A DNA stretch of 40,978 bases from Fibrobacter sp. (GTDB lineage Bacteria > Fibrobacterota > Fibrobacteria > Fibrobacterales > Fibrobacteraceae): positions 1 through 40,978 of the forward strand of contig JAEERM010000017.1 of NCBI GenBank assembly GCA_016285835.1. Reading direction: 5' to 3'. Made by a program: the position numbers and the translations under genes. Below are positions 8,300 through 17,527 of this stretch, piece by piece. The notes under the pieces were generated by a model, which was given only the letters and a program-made list of their open reading frames with translations, searched no databases and was not told the origin of the DNA. Position 1 is the stretch's first letter; each line of letters starts with the position of its first letter.

Positions 8300-11052
8300 T
8301 TCAAGGTGCGCAGTACGGAATCAATTCGAGCAGTCAATTTTTGAGCACCCAAAAAACTCAAGTGGTCTCGGTTATGAGCCATTTCATCGGAATAATCATG
8401 ATTGCCCATTTTATTTTCATCCATTAGAATAAAATAGGGTTCCGCTTTGTCCAAAGAATCCAAATAGGCGATTTTTTGCACAGCAATGCTTCTTGGCAAT
8501 CCATACGCACCAAAGGCCCCTGTATTTTTATATTGAGGGGCCTGCGGAAATATAATTCCGATAATATAAATGTTCTTTTCTGCTGCCTTTTCTGTCAAAT
8601 TCTTGAACTCAGCCAAATTCTTGTCTAAGTATTGCAGTTCGGTTTCCGTAAACGCAGAATCGTACAACACATCAACTCCATCGGCATCCCACGAACGAAC
8701 GGGAATCGTCAAGCCGCCACGATCCGTAAACCGAACCGATTCCTCAACTGGAGCAGGGTAAGCATTTTCAACCGCTTCTACAAAGCCCGCAGGAACTCCA
8801 TCTTTCCAGAAAGAATGGTTTGCATCGTAATCATACCCCACACCCGCCAAACGCACATGTTCCAAGTGGTCTTCACGACCACGCCAGAAATCAATGTCTA
8901 TCGAAACCGCAATCGCCTTTAAACGTTCCGAATGATTCAGCAAATAATTATAGATAAAGTAATAATTACGATTTGGATCAATTCCTGTCACCCCAAAATT
9001 CAACATATTCCATTCTGGGAACAAATCAGGATCTGTACCCATTTCCATGCGGGAACTTCCGACCAATACAACTTCAGTCTTTTCAAGATTCTTCCAGAAC
9101 TTTTCCATCTTGATTCTAAAACGGACCTGCTCCATCTGATGGTCTTCAGACAAATAAATTCCTGCGCTGTCCAAATCCAAGATATTATCGGCCTCTAAAA
9201 TGGCACCGAAATTAGCCCACAAACTAGGATGCCACAACTCATCGCCTTCCATCAATTCCGTCACAGAGCTATCGGTCATATTCACAAGGACAATCTTCTG
9301 GTGCGCTCCATTTACATTCGTGAGCGTAGCCACCACCAAATTGCCATTCGAAGTCCATTCGCTATGATCAAAAGAGTATCCCGAAGGGGCTGCCACCGAC
9401 TGAATCAAAGCCCCCTGAGCATTGGCGACCAACAGACGCTCATGCGTACCATAATTTTCTCCAACAAATTCACGACCAGTCTTCCCACCAAAATCAAGAA
9501 ACAGCGTACGCTTGCTGCTATCTTTAGCCAACGAGGCATTGCAAGCCTGTTCACCATTGTACCAAAGGGAGTTTTGAGCAATCCCCGTCAAAGTAGAGCC
9601 CGAGTCTGCGATACGCGCTCGTAACAGACGCGCACCCGTAACCGCAAGGGTATTGTCTTCGCTGATGCCGCCATGAAACGCTCCGTCAAATAATTTTTCG
9701 GCCGTACCAAATTTGCCGTCTGAAAATTTCACCTGCCATGTCGAGGCTGACTTAAATACAGATTCATCTTCATTGTTACTTGCATCTGTTACATAGACAA
9801 TTACCGTATCGCCGTTTTCTAGTACACGCCAACGGGGAATCACTGCTGATTCAACATCAAGTTTGACGAGATTCGAGCCCGAAGCATTCAAATCGCGAAC
9901 ATAAAGAGCCGATTTTCCGGAAACACCTTCAAAGCCTGTGCTGAACGCAACCTTTTTTCCATCAGGTGAAATTTCAGGGTGATAGACTTCAAGCGTATCG
10001 GTAATTTCAATTACCATATTCGTTCCTCCGGAATAGTCTACAAAGGCGAGATTTCCCGTAATATCGTTGCGGAAAGCAAGTTTTGTGCGGTATGTACCCG
10101 TTAACGCACGAACTGTCGAAGCCCCCGCTAAAGGAACAGTACGGCTCACAACGACATTTCCACTAGCATTCATCCATGTGGCATCAGGAATGGCTCCAAA
10201 TGCCATGCGGAAACCCACATAATTCGCCCTTGTCGCAGAAGTCACCGTATACACATCGCCACGACTGTACAAAGTGATTGATTTTTCTGCATTGCGGAAA
10301 CTCCCTCCCTTTACAACACGCTGGCCTAAGGCATCACCATCGGGCGAGCCCACATAATTTGTTACAGATGTATCGCGGAAATAGACAAGCCAATCATTCA
10401 CCCATTCCATCACATTGCCAGCCATGTCACAGGGAATATTTTCGGACACCTCAATAGAACACACAGCATGGAGCTGATAATCTGAATTTTCGGCATTCCA
10501 GCCTTTTTCCACATTCCAGTTTTGAGATGCTACATAAACCCATTCCGCCTCAGAGGGCAAGCGATACGTTTCCACCTCGGGATGAAAGGCAAAGCCCTCC
10601 AGATTCGTACAATGATTTTCTGCATCGAATGTAGCTTTGACATACGTGTACGCGGTATCAAGATTTTCAGCTTTGCTATAGGCATTGGCATATAAAATTG
10701 CATCGTAATAAGTCAAATCTGATGCAGGCAAACTATCATGGGCACAGGAAAGAATTAGCCCCGTCAAGGGTTTCATCAAATCATTAAAAGCGCCACAGGT
10801 CACTTCGTGTTTGCCTATTGAAAAATCGTAACTAAAATCCACATTCATTATGGGGCGTTCATTCGCCTTTGCCGTAGGTTCATTCGTTCCTAACGAGATG
10901 TTTTTTCCAGTCGCATTTATACGAAGCATCCCTAAACGGATGTCCTGACTAAACTCCGATTGTTGAGCCGAAGCCGCATCGGTCGATTTTGTGCAAGACA
11001 CTCCAAAGAGAGCCCCGAAAAGGAAGAACAAGCAAAACAGCAATTGTTTCAT
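8293..11052 (-). CDS. TIGR02171-type lipoprotein (pseudo-FGE + PD40 + SGNH-like), copy 2
   Basis: Predicted lipoprotein of 919 residues (lipobox GVSC, Cys20). Residues about 35-285 match the formylglycine-generating-enzyme/sulfatase-modifying fold: RLPSEAEWVYVA, CDMAGNVMEWVNDW, RVVKGGSF and YVGFRMAFG. The two copper-binding Cys expected after GGS are replaced by Asn and Ile, so FGE catalysis is unlikely. Residues about 300-630 carry PD40-like blades (EISPDGKKVAFSTG). The last about 270 residues look SGNH-like: VVLVGSSRMEMG, a central VSIDIDFW strand and a final DHLSFLGAQKLTAR. The ribosome site GGAG precedes ATG 11052, 3 bp after its paralogue ends. It is a close paralogue of the 11056-13794 gene. 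Function unknown; the domains suggest recognition or modification of a surface glycan. Confidence 0.8.
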   Translation of the reverse strand: MKQLLFCLFFLFGALFGVSCTKSTDAASAQQSEFSQDIRLGMLRINATGKNISLGTNEPTAKANERPIMNVDFSYDFSIGKHEVTCGAFNDLMKPLTGLILSCAHDSLPASDLTYYDAILYANAYSKAENLDTAYTYVKATFDAENHCTNLEGFAFHPEVETYRLPSEAEWVYVASQNWNVEKGWNAENSDYQLHAVCSIEVSENIPCDMAGNVMEWVNDWLVYFRDTSVTNYVGSPDGDALGQRVVKGGSFRNAEKSITLYSRGDVYTVTSATRANYVGFRMAFGAIPDATWMNASGNVVVSRTVPLAGASTVRALTGTYRTKLAFRNDITGNLAFVDYSGGTNMVIEITDTLEVYHPEISPDGKKVAFSTGFEGVSGKSALYVRDLNASGSNLVKLDVESAVIPRWRVLENGDTVIVYVTDASNNEDESVFKSASTWQVKFSDGKFGTAEKLFDGAFHGGISEDNTLAVTGARLLRARIADSGSTLTGIAQNSLWYNGEQACNASLAKDSSKRTLFLDFGGKTGREFVGENYGTHERLLVANAQGALIQSVAAPSGYSFDHSEWTSNGNLVVATLTNVNGAHQKIVLVNMTDSSVTELMEGDELWHPSLWANFGAILEADNILDLDSAGIYLSEDHQMEQVRFRIKMEKFWKNLEKTEVVLVGSSRMEMGTDPDLFPEWNMLNFGVTGIDPNRNYYFIYNYLLNHSERLKAIAVSIDIDFWRGREDHLEHVRLAGVGYDYDANHSFWKDGVPAGFVEAVENAYPAPVEESVRFTDRGGLTIPVRSWDADGVDVLYDSAFTETELQYLDKNLAEFKNLTEKAAEKNIYIIGIIFPQAPQYKNTGAFGAYGLPRSIAVQKIAYLDSLDKAEPYFILMDENKMGNHDYSDEMAHNRDHLSFLGAQKLTARIDSVLRTLKW

Positions 11053-11055
11053 TTT

Positions 11056-13794
11056 TTACTCCATACCTTCTAACAACACATTCAAGCGTTCCGTTAACTG
11101 ACGTGCACCCAAGTCACTCAAATGATCCTTGTTGTTCGCCATCGAATCATCGTAGTCATGGTCACCCATTTTATTTTCATCCCAAAAAATAAAATTCGGA
11201 TACACAGACTCCAAGTCTTGGATTCTTTTCAGCAAGGCAGGAGCTTCGCTCCTGCGAATCCCATAACGGCCAAAGGAACCCGTTTTCTTGAAATTCGGGC
11301 TTTGAGGAAATACAATGCCAATGACCCGGATGTTGTAATTTTCAGCCATTTTCAAAATACTCTTCAAATATTCAAAGGAGGATTCAAAATGTTCTGCTCT
11401 GTAATCCATCCAAGTACTGTCAAACTCCACCGCAGGCTCATCTTCCCAACTGGAAGGATCTCCCGGAACATAGCCTAATGTCGAACGCAACAATTTTTCG
11501 TTGTATTCCTGCCCCAACGTATTCTGGGTTAACTCCGCCAAGCCTTCTGGGTAACCATTTTTCCAGAAATCATGATTTTCGTCGTAAACATATCCGGGAT
11601 ACTTTTTGTAATCCATATAGAAAAAGTTGTATTCACTATGTTCATCTTTATGCCACAAATCAATATCCAAAGAAATAACGAGATACTTCAAATTTTTTAC
11701 ATGAGGGAACACATAATTTTTGGCAATAAATTCTGTGGAAGCAAGCATATTCGGAACATTCGTCACATTCAGAGTCTTAAATTGTTCCCGCATTTTTGCA
11801 GGAATAATCCCCGACTGGGGGCGTGAAGACCCCAGCACAACAACATTCGCCCAATTCCTATAAGTCCACACCAACTCTATCTTGTAACGCAATATGGTTG
11901 CACCCACATCAAAATTTTCATCTAAATAAACACCCGCGCTATCTACATCGAGCGACACGTTTTTCGCCACATCGCTTTGCGCGGTCCAAAGATTCGGATG
12001 CCAAAGTTCATCGCCTTCGGCAACGTCAATCACATTGCCGCGAACTACATTTATTAGCACAATTTTGGTATGTGCGCCAGCACTATTGGTCAATGTTGCA
12101 ACAGCAAGGTCTCCCACGCCAAGCGCCCATTCGCTATGATCAAATGTATAACCTTCAGGAGCCTTTACCGAACCCACTAATTTTCCTGTGCTATCGGCAA
12201 TCAAAATCCGTTGATGAGGGCCATAATTTTCGCCTACATAGTCACGTCCATTTTTACCACCAAAATCAAGAAACAATGTACGCTTGCTATCATCCTTCGC
12301 TAACGACGCATTGCAAGCCTGTTCCTCGTTATACCACACCGTATCACGATCTGCAATATGAGCGCGCAAAAGACTGGACCCCGTTACAGCAAGAGATCCG
12401 TCTTCACTGAGGCCTCCATGATAAGCACCATCAAATAGTTTTTTAGGCTTAGCGAACTTGCCATTTGCAAATTTTACCTGCCATGTAGAAGCCGACTTGA
12501 AAGAAGCCTCGCTTTTATTGTTCCCCGCATCGGTCACATAAACAATCACCGTATCACCATTTTCAAAAACTCGCCAACGCGGGATAGCAGCCGATTCCAC
12601 ATCTAACTTAACAAGATTCGTCCCCTCTGCATTCAAGTCACGAACATAGAGCGAAGATTTTCCCGAAACGCCCTCAAGCCCCGAACAAAAAGCCACACGC
12701 TTTCCATCTGGCGAAATTTCAGGATGATAAGCATCAAGAGTATCCTCAATCTCTACCACCGACAGAATACTGTTTGAATAATCAACAAAGGCAAGGTTTC
12801 CCGTCAAATCGTTGCGAAACACCAACTTCGAACGGAACGAACCCGTTTGAGTGCGTATAGTAGAAGAATTCGCCAAGGGAACAATTCGACTGGTCATAAC
12901 ATTTCCATTGGAATTCATCCATGTCGCCCCAGGAATTGCGCCAAACGCAAGACGAAAGCCAACGTAGTCGGCTTTCGTCGAAGATGTCACCATATACACG
13001 TCACCGCGAGAATAAATCATTATGGAGCGAGCCTCGTTCCGATAGCTTCCTCCTTTCACAACGCGCTCTCCAAGCGAGCCACCATCCGGAACCCCCACAT
13101 AATTAGAGAGCGGCGTATCACGGAAACGGCCAAGCCAATCGTTCACCCACTCCATCGCATTACCGGCCATGTCACAGGGGCCATATTCAACATTTTTCAT
13201 TGAACACACTTCGTGCAGTTTGTAATCCGAATTGTTCGCATTCCAACTTGAACTTGGGTTCCAGACCATTTTTGCCACGAACACCCATTCAGCCTCGGTC
13301 GGCAAGCGAAATCCATCCACTTCGGGATGGAAAGCGAAGCCTTCGAGGTTAGTACAATGCTTCTCAGCATCGAAAACGGCATTGAGATAAGTGTAAGCCG
13401 AATCAAAGCCACCCGCCTTGCTCCGTGCATTGGCATACAGAACCGCATCGTAATAGGTCAAATCCGTTGCAGGGATATTATCGCTAGCACATTGTAGCAA
13501 AAGCCCTGTTGTCGGCCCCATCAGACCATTGAACTCACCACACGTGACCTCACTACGGCCCATCGAAAAATCGTAATCGAAGCGCACTTCCATCTGCGGT
13601 CGCTCGTTCGCTTTCGCAGTCGCCTCGTCCGTCCCCAAAATGACCTCTTGGCCATTTGCCGCCACGCGAATCATTCCTGGTAGAGAATCTTCTAAAAAAA
13701 CACTTTCGAGTTTAATGCCAGACGAAGAATCGTCAAAAAAACCGCACGAGGCCAAAAAAAACACCAGAGGTATTTTGAGCAGACAACGCTTCAT
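11056..13794 (-). CDS. TIGR02171-type lipoprotein (pseudo-FGE + PD40 + SGNH-like), copy 1
   Basis: Paralogue of the 8293-11052 gene with the same three-part build, highly similar in the first two thirds and more diverged in the SGNH-like end. The start at 13794 gives a proper lipoprotein signal (MKRCLLKIPLVFFLASC). The frame also has GTG 13818 and ATG 13815 upstream, overlapping the stop of the preceding gene, which would add eight residues or fewer. FGE-like motifs are FRLPTEAEWVFVA, CDMAGNAMEWVNDW and RVVKGGSYRNEARS, again without the copper-site Cys. PD40 signatures include EISPDGKRVAFCSG. The C-terminal part has VVLGSSRPQSG and DHLSDLGARQLTER. Tandem duplication of this family suggests two related targets or partners. 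Confidence 0.8.
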   Translation of the reverse strand: MKRCLLKIPLVFFLASCGFFDDSSSGIKLESVFLEDSLPGMIRVAANGQEVILGTDEATAKANERPQMEVRFDYDFSMGRSEVTCGEFNGLMGPTTGLLLQCASDNIPATDLTYYDAVLYANARSKAGGFDSAYTYLNAVFDAEKHCTNLEGFAFHPEVDGFRLPTEAEWVFVAKMVWNPSSSWNANNSDYKLHEVCSMKNVEYGPCDMAGNAMEWVNDWLGRFRDTPLSNYVGVPDGGSLGERVVKGGSYRNEARSIMIYSRGDVYMVTSSTKADYVGFRLAFGAIPGATWMNSNGNVMTSRIVPLANSSTIRTQTGSFRSKLVFRNDLTGNLAFVDYSNSILSVVEIEDTLDAYHPEISPDGKRVAFCSGLEGVSGKSSLYVRDLNAEGTNLVKLDVESAAIPRWRVFENGDTVIVYVTDAGNNKSEASFKSASTWQVKFANGKFAKPKKLFDGAYHGGLSEDGSLAVTGSSLLRAHIADRDTVWYNEEQACNASLAKDDSKRTLFLDFGGKNGRDYVGENYGPHQRILIADSTGKLVGSVKAPEGYTFDHSEWALGVGDLAVATLTNSAGAHTKIVLINVVRGNVIDVAEGDELWHPNLWTAQSDVAKNVSLDVDSAGVYLDENFDVGATILRYKIELVWTYRNWANVVVLGSSRPQSGIIPAKMREQFKTLNVTNVPNMLASTEFIAKNYVFPHVKNLKYLVISLDIDLWHKDEHSEYNFFYMDYKKYPGYVYDENHDFWKNGYPEGLAELTQNTLGQEYNEKLLRSTLGYVPGDPSSWEDEPAVEFDSTWMDYRAEHFESSFEYLKSILKMAENYNIRVIGIVFPQSPNFKKTGSFGRYGIRRSEAPALLKRIQDLESVYPNFIFWDENKMGDHDYDDSMANNKDHLSDLGARQLTERLNVLLEGME

Positions 13795-13814
13795 ATCCGT
13801 AAAATAAAAAAACA

Positions 13815-14567
13815 TCACGGCAGGTCCAAGGGCACTTTTTTCTTGGCAATTTCCTGATTCACCGATATGCCAGAATATTCAGGGAAAAATTCCTCCGCCA
13901 TCCGGTACCAAGCCAAAGCGCGACGCGGATCGGCTTCCAAATAGAGATTTCCCAAGTCAAAAGCGGCAAGGCCCACAAACTCTCGGGATTTCAGAGGTTT
14001 AAACTCAAGGCCAGTCCAATGGCCATTCTTGTACCTTTCGCGGTATTCCTCGTCTGTGTACGAATATCCGCGACGGTTTGGCTCCAAGTTCACCGTCTTG
14101 CGTGCAAAACCGAACTCTTCCAACCCGCTCGACTTGCCATAACGCAAAAAGACATGCCCCGGCAAAAGGATTACATTCAGCGGCAGGTTCCGAGCCTCGG
14201 CCACCATCATAGCAAGCCACGCAAGGCCCATGCAACCGGACTTTCTGTTCTTTAAAACTTGCAACGGGAGCACTGCATCTTTGGAAACAGCAGCCTCGCC
14301 CGCTCCGGCAAACTCAATGTTCCAATAGTCCCAAAGGAGCGCCGTCAAAGATTTCAACGGATCCCTGGACACAGCTACAGAGCTATCGTAAAAAGCAAGT
14401 CCCGATTTCCAATCCGCAAGGGAATCAACGCAACCGGGAGCACGTTCTTCAAAAAGGCAGGCCATTTCGACATACTTCGGCTCAGCGGCGCGACCGCTCC
14501 ACAAAGCGACCGCAAAGGCAACAGTCAATAGCAGCACCAGGCACGGCCAGAACAGTTTCTTCAACAT
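13815..14567 (-). CDS. SirB1-like transglutaminase-fold protein, membrane anchored
   Basis: Protein of 250 residues with one N-terminal hydrophobic segment (about residues 5-23; signal anchor or signal peptide) and a SirB1/transglutaminase-like domain. The Cys-His-Asp/Asn triad is recognisable as GCMGLAWLAM (Cys112), LLPGHVFLRY (His138) and VNLEPNRRG (Asn160). A C-terminal stretch near residues 205-240 resembles a single TPR-type helical pair (ALAWYRMAEEFFPEYSG). It starts 17 bp after the SGNH lipoprotein gene and its stop overlaps the upstream GTG/ATG of the next gene, so it belongs to the same operon. The fold can be a protease, cross-linking enzyme or inactive scaffold; no substrate can be assigned. 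Confidence 0.75.
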   Translation of the reverse strand: MLKKLFWPCLVLLLTVAFAVALWSGRAAEPKYVEMACLFEERAPGCVDSLADWKSGLAFYDSSVAVSRDPLKSLTALLWDYWNIEFAGAGEAAVSKDAVLPLQVLKNRKSGCMGLAWLAMMVAEARNLPLNVILLPGHVFLRYGKSSGLEEFGFARKTVNLEPNRRGYSYTDEEYRERYKNGHWTGLEFKPLKSREFVGLAAFDLGNLYLEADPRRALAWYRMAEEFFPEYSGISVNQEIAKKKVPLDLP

Positions 14568-14584
14568 CGTCCTGGCGCTCCGGA

Positions 14585-16525
14585 TTACAGCTTATCCCAT
14601 TCCATGGGCGACTGCCAGAAGTCCCTAGCCGTCATCATGTAAATGACAAGGCGCTTGCTCTGCATATCCTTCGTCATCTTCATCATGCGGCTACGTACAC
14701 CAGGGCCGCCACCCCAACTCGTCGCCACCTGCACATCGAGACCCACAGCATAGGCCAACAGGGAACCCGGGCCACCGCTCTTCTGGTCAACCGATTCGAA
14801 CACACCGGTAAATGAATCTCCCATCAAGAGAATCGGGGCATTCTTGTCGCCCTTATAGGCCTTATCACCCTTGTAAATTTTCATTCCGGCGAGCGTGTCG
14901 GCAGGATACTTCGACTTTTCGGCATCCGGCAAGTGAGCCACAAGGTCACCTTCGCGCAGCACAACCGTATCCTTCATGACAAGGCTCCCCGGACGGGCAC
15001 CGGATTCCGCGTACCAAGCGTACTGTGTCACCCTGGCCGCAAGCAGTTCCATGGCGGCAAGCATTCCGGGCAGCGCCCAGTGCGTATCGTAACGCTGGTA
15101 GCTGTAATGCGGAGCATCGTCACTGGCACGAGCGGCCTTCAGGGCCGGATACAAATCAAGCACGTCTATCCCGGCGGCAAGCATTTCACGTATAAATTCG
15201 CGACCACTCACGCTCACGCAAAGGTCTTCCGGCGTACCGGCAATCATCTTGTCGGCATAAATTTCTTCTTTCACAGGGACCGGCACCACAAGCAACTGGA
15301 TATTGAGGGAATCCAGATGCTGTTTCAGCTCAATCATGCGCGGGAGCGGATTGTGCAGGCTATCCTGAGCGCTAATCTTGTCGGCAACCAAGTAATTCGC
15401 GTTGCGGCGGAACCAAAGCATTCCGTTGTCGGACCAGGCATTCTGTTCCTTAGGCAGTTTGTCGAGCTTAGCCTTCAAAGCCTTCTGGAACTTGGCGGTC
15501 GCATCGTTAGCCGGGCAGCTATTTTCCATCGATTCAAGAGTCGCAAGTCTAGCCGCTGAACTCGTATCCAGCGTACGGTCTACAGGCACGACCTCGCCTG
15601 CGGCGAGCAGGGAATCGGCCTTGCGCTGCGCGTAGATATCTTCGTCAGTCATTCTGAACGCAGGCACCTCGAAAGCAATCCACATCGGCTTGCCCATTGG
15701 GTTACCACGCATCACGGCGAAGGGTCTGTTTTTCTCGTTCAGCCAGTTATCGCCAGGAACATGCTGTTCCAAATCAGTATTCAACGTCGGGTACCAATAA
15801 GACGAGAGCGTACGCGCCCAGTTCATGGTCTCTTCGGAATTCATCTCGGCAGTCAAATAATAGTTGAGCACCTCGGCCGTTTCACCACCCGAGACAAGTT
15901 TCAGCTTGCCATAAAAAGCCTGGCGCTTGGTCCACGACGCGGGCAGGATCTCGACCCACCATTCCACGCCATTCTCCTTTTTCACGCCCCACAGGCGAGT
16001 CACGTTCTGGAAAGCGCGGAACACCTCAGGTTCACCCCACTTGACCGCCTCCACGGAATTCAAGACAATCGCAAGCGAGTCGGTTCCCGTCTGGGCATAC
16101 AAAATTTTCGAGAACGGTTCCCACGCTATCGGAGTAACCCCGGCAACAGCCTGGGGCATATACCCGACAATCGTATCGAGCATCGGGAACGGATAATCGG
16201 CAATTGGGGCATTTTCCATCGCACCTTTGTAATTTTCGGGAACTTCGTCCTTCCCCGCCAAGCGAATGGGGTTGCTCGAATAGGCTGCAAAATCCAGCGC
16301 AGCCAAAGTCGGCTTGTTCACCACGCGAACTTGATGGTCCGCATCCACAATCCTTATCTCGAAAACGGCATCCGGTGTTTCGTCAGCCGCGATGGGTGCA
16401 AACTCGGAACGAGAAGCTTCGACAGCCGGCGGCACGGAATTGCTCGAGGCACAGGAGATGAACGACAAAGCAGCGGCAACACCTACTGCGGAAAAAAACG
16501 GGAAAAGGAGATATTTTGTATTCAC
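14585..16525 (-). CDS. AlgJ/AlgX-like SGNH lipoprotein
   Basis: Lipoprotein of 646 residues (GTG start, lipobox FISC, Cys25). The C-terminal half matches the SGNH-like domain of alginate O-acetylation proteins AlgJ/AlgX: LLVVPVPVKEEIYADKM, the Asp-His pair in RYDTHWALPGM (near residue 481) and the nucleophile block LLMGDSFTGVF (Ser near 571). The N-terminal half (about residues 50-330) is unassigned. The family moves or removes acetyl groups on exopolysaccharide, normally with an MBOAT partner such as AlgI. No MBOAT gene is in the window. A small duplication reads YKGDKAYKGDK near residue 550. This is the first gene of the envelope operon, with TATATT six bases before the GTG and no ribosome site. 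Confidence 0.8.
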   Translation of the reverse strand: MNTKYLLFPFFSAVGVAAALSFISCASSNSVPPAVEASRSEFAPIAADETPDAVFEIRIVDADHQVRVVNKPTLAALDFAAYSSNPIRLAGKDEVPENYKGAMENAPIADYPFPMLDTIVGYMPQAVAGVTPIAWEPFSKILYAQTGTDSLAIVLNSVEAVKWGEPEVFRAFQNVTRLWGVKKENGVEWWVEILPASWTKRQAFYGKLKLVSGGETAEVLNYYLTAEMNSEETMNWARTLSSYWYPTLNTDLEQHVPGDNWLNEKNRPFAVMRGNPMGKPMWIAFEVPAFRMTDEDIYAQRKADSLLAAGEVVPVDRTLDTSSAARLATLESMENSCPANDATAKFQKALKAKLDKLPKEQNAWSDNGMLWFRRNANYLVADKISAQDSLHNPLPRMIELKQHLDSLNIQLLVVPVPVKEEIYADKMIAGTPEDLCVSVSGREFIREMLAAGIDVLDLYPALKAARASDDAPHYSYQRYDTHWALPGMLAAMELLAARVTQYAWYAESGARPGSLVMKDTVVLREGDLVAHLPDAEKSKYPADTLAGMKIYKGDKAYKGDKNAPILLMGDSFTGVFESVDQKSGGPGSLLAYAVGLDVQVATSWGGGPGVRSRMMKMTKDMQSKRLVIYMMTARDFWQSPMEWDKL

Positions 16526-16531
16526 GTGAAA

Positions 16532-16537
16532 AATATA
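16532..16537 (-). promoter_or_regulatory. Candidate -10 box of a leaderless transcript
   Basis: On the minus strand TATATT is followed by TTTCAC and then the GTG start at 16525. This nearly repeats the arrangement at 3020-3034 (TATATT, TTTCGC, ATG). It would drive the five-gene envelope operon. Confidence 0.45.
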
Positions 16538-16591
16538 TTAAATGGTTTAGCGATTGTTTTTCATCAACCGTCCAAATAGCATCCCCATAAA

Positions 16592-16637
16592 TAAAAAAAT
16601 CCACTGAACCGTGGAGAGAGGTTTCGGTTCAGTGGAT
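16592..16637 (-). terminator. Rho-independent terminator after the FISUMP gene
   Basis: A perfect 13-bp stem (16599-16611 with 16625-16637, arms ATCCACTGAACCG and complement) encloses a 13-nt loop. On the minus strand it is followed by a run of T residues. It lies about 20 bp after the stop of the FISUMP lipoprotein gene. Confidence 0.93.
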
Positions 16638-16657
16638 CCGTCAGAGAAGACACTCGT

Positions 16658-17527
16658 TTATTTTTTTATACAGCGGACATAGGCTGCATTCGTCCTAAGA
16701 TCTCCTTGCAAAAGGGCATCGTCTTCCGTAGCAGACACCGCAAAGTAGTACGCGCCCGTTTCGCCATATTCTTCTGACGTCCAGAATTTTCCGTCCACAA
16801 CGCCATTTCCCATATTATTTGCGGGTAGCCAGCCCAAAGCCCTCACACGCGTGGAGCCACCCGTAATGACACCCTCTCCGCCACCATCGGCAAACGTGCC
16901 GTCGACATTCATGTGCAGGAGAAGATCTGCTTCGCCAAGGGTCGGCAGGCGGAAGCCCTCAGGACAGCCCCCAGGAGCCATGGCACTGTTCCAGTCAAGA
17001 GCGATTCCGCCTGCCCCGAGGCTCTTCATCCAGACCTGCGACCCCACGTTAATCGTTTCCACATAAGGAATTTCCTGTGCCGGAGGAGAACCCGCCATAG
17101 AAGACGAATCATTACCCCCATTTTTGGCATTAGAGGAATTTACGGTCACGGCCATAGCACTGGATGAAGTCGCCCCGATTGCAGGCCCCGGAGACATAGC
17201 AAACGAACTTGAAGACACGCCTCCCTTCGGGAGGTCATTATCAAACGCCGGTTCCGGATCGTTTGAATTTGAAGACGAAGGCATAACATCCAAATTCGTT
17301 TTCGGAGAATCAGACTCATCTCTTTCCAAAGAACTAGAACTTTCTGCGGCACCAATCGGAGTAAAGGCATCTTCAGGCGTGTCAGATGCCGAGCTCAACA
17401 GATCGTCTGCCGTTCCCCCATTAGCCGCATTCGTGTCTTCCCACGAACCGCCTGCCACTCTGTCCGAACAAGCACATAACATCAAAAGCGTCGCCAAGCC
17501 GACTATTTTCAAAAAGCTTTCCATCAT
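16658..17527 (-). CDS. FISUMP-domain lipoprotein
   Basis: Lipoprotein of 289 residues (lipobox LCAC, near residue 20). Residues about 40-165 are a low-complexity Ser/Asn/Gly/Pro linker. The last about 120 residues match the Fibrobacter major paralogous (FISUMP, TIGR02145) domain: INVGSQVWMKS, then CPEGFRLPTLGEADLL, then FWTSEEYGETGAYYFAV, ending AYVRCIKK. The fold is related to FGE/C-type-lectin-like domains and is thought to be a surface binding domain; ligand unknown. ATG 17527 overlaps the stop of the upstream regulator gene (ATGA), with a GAGG ribosome site inside that gene, so translation is probably coupled. A strong terminator follows the gene. Confidence 0.85.
   Translation of the reverse strand: MMESFLKIVGLATLLMLCACSDRVAGGSWEDTNAANGGTADDLLSSASDTPEDAFTPIGAAESSSSLERDESDSPKTNLDVMPSSSNSNDPEPAFDNDLPKGGVSSSSFAMSPGPAIGATSSSAMAVTVNSSNAKNGGNDSSSMAGSPPAQEIPYVETINVGSQVWMKSLGAGGIALDWNSAMAPGGCPEGFRLPTLGEADLLLHMNVDGTFADGGGEGVITGGSTRVRALGWLPANNMGNGVVDGKFWTSEEYGETGAYYFAVSATEDDALLQGDLRTNAAYVRCIKK

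Noticed and set aside
11056..13818. Active formylglycine-generating enzyme
   Set aside because: The copper-binding Cys residues are missing and no sulfatase is encoded nearby.
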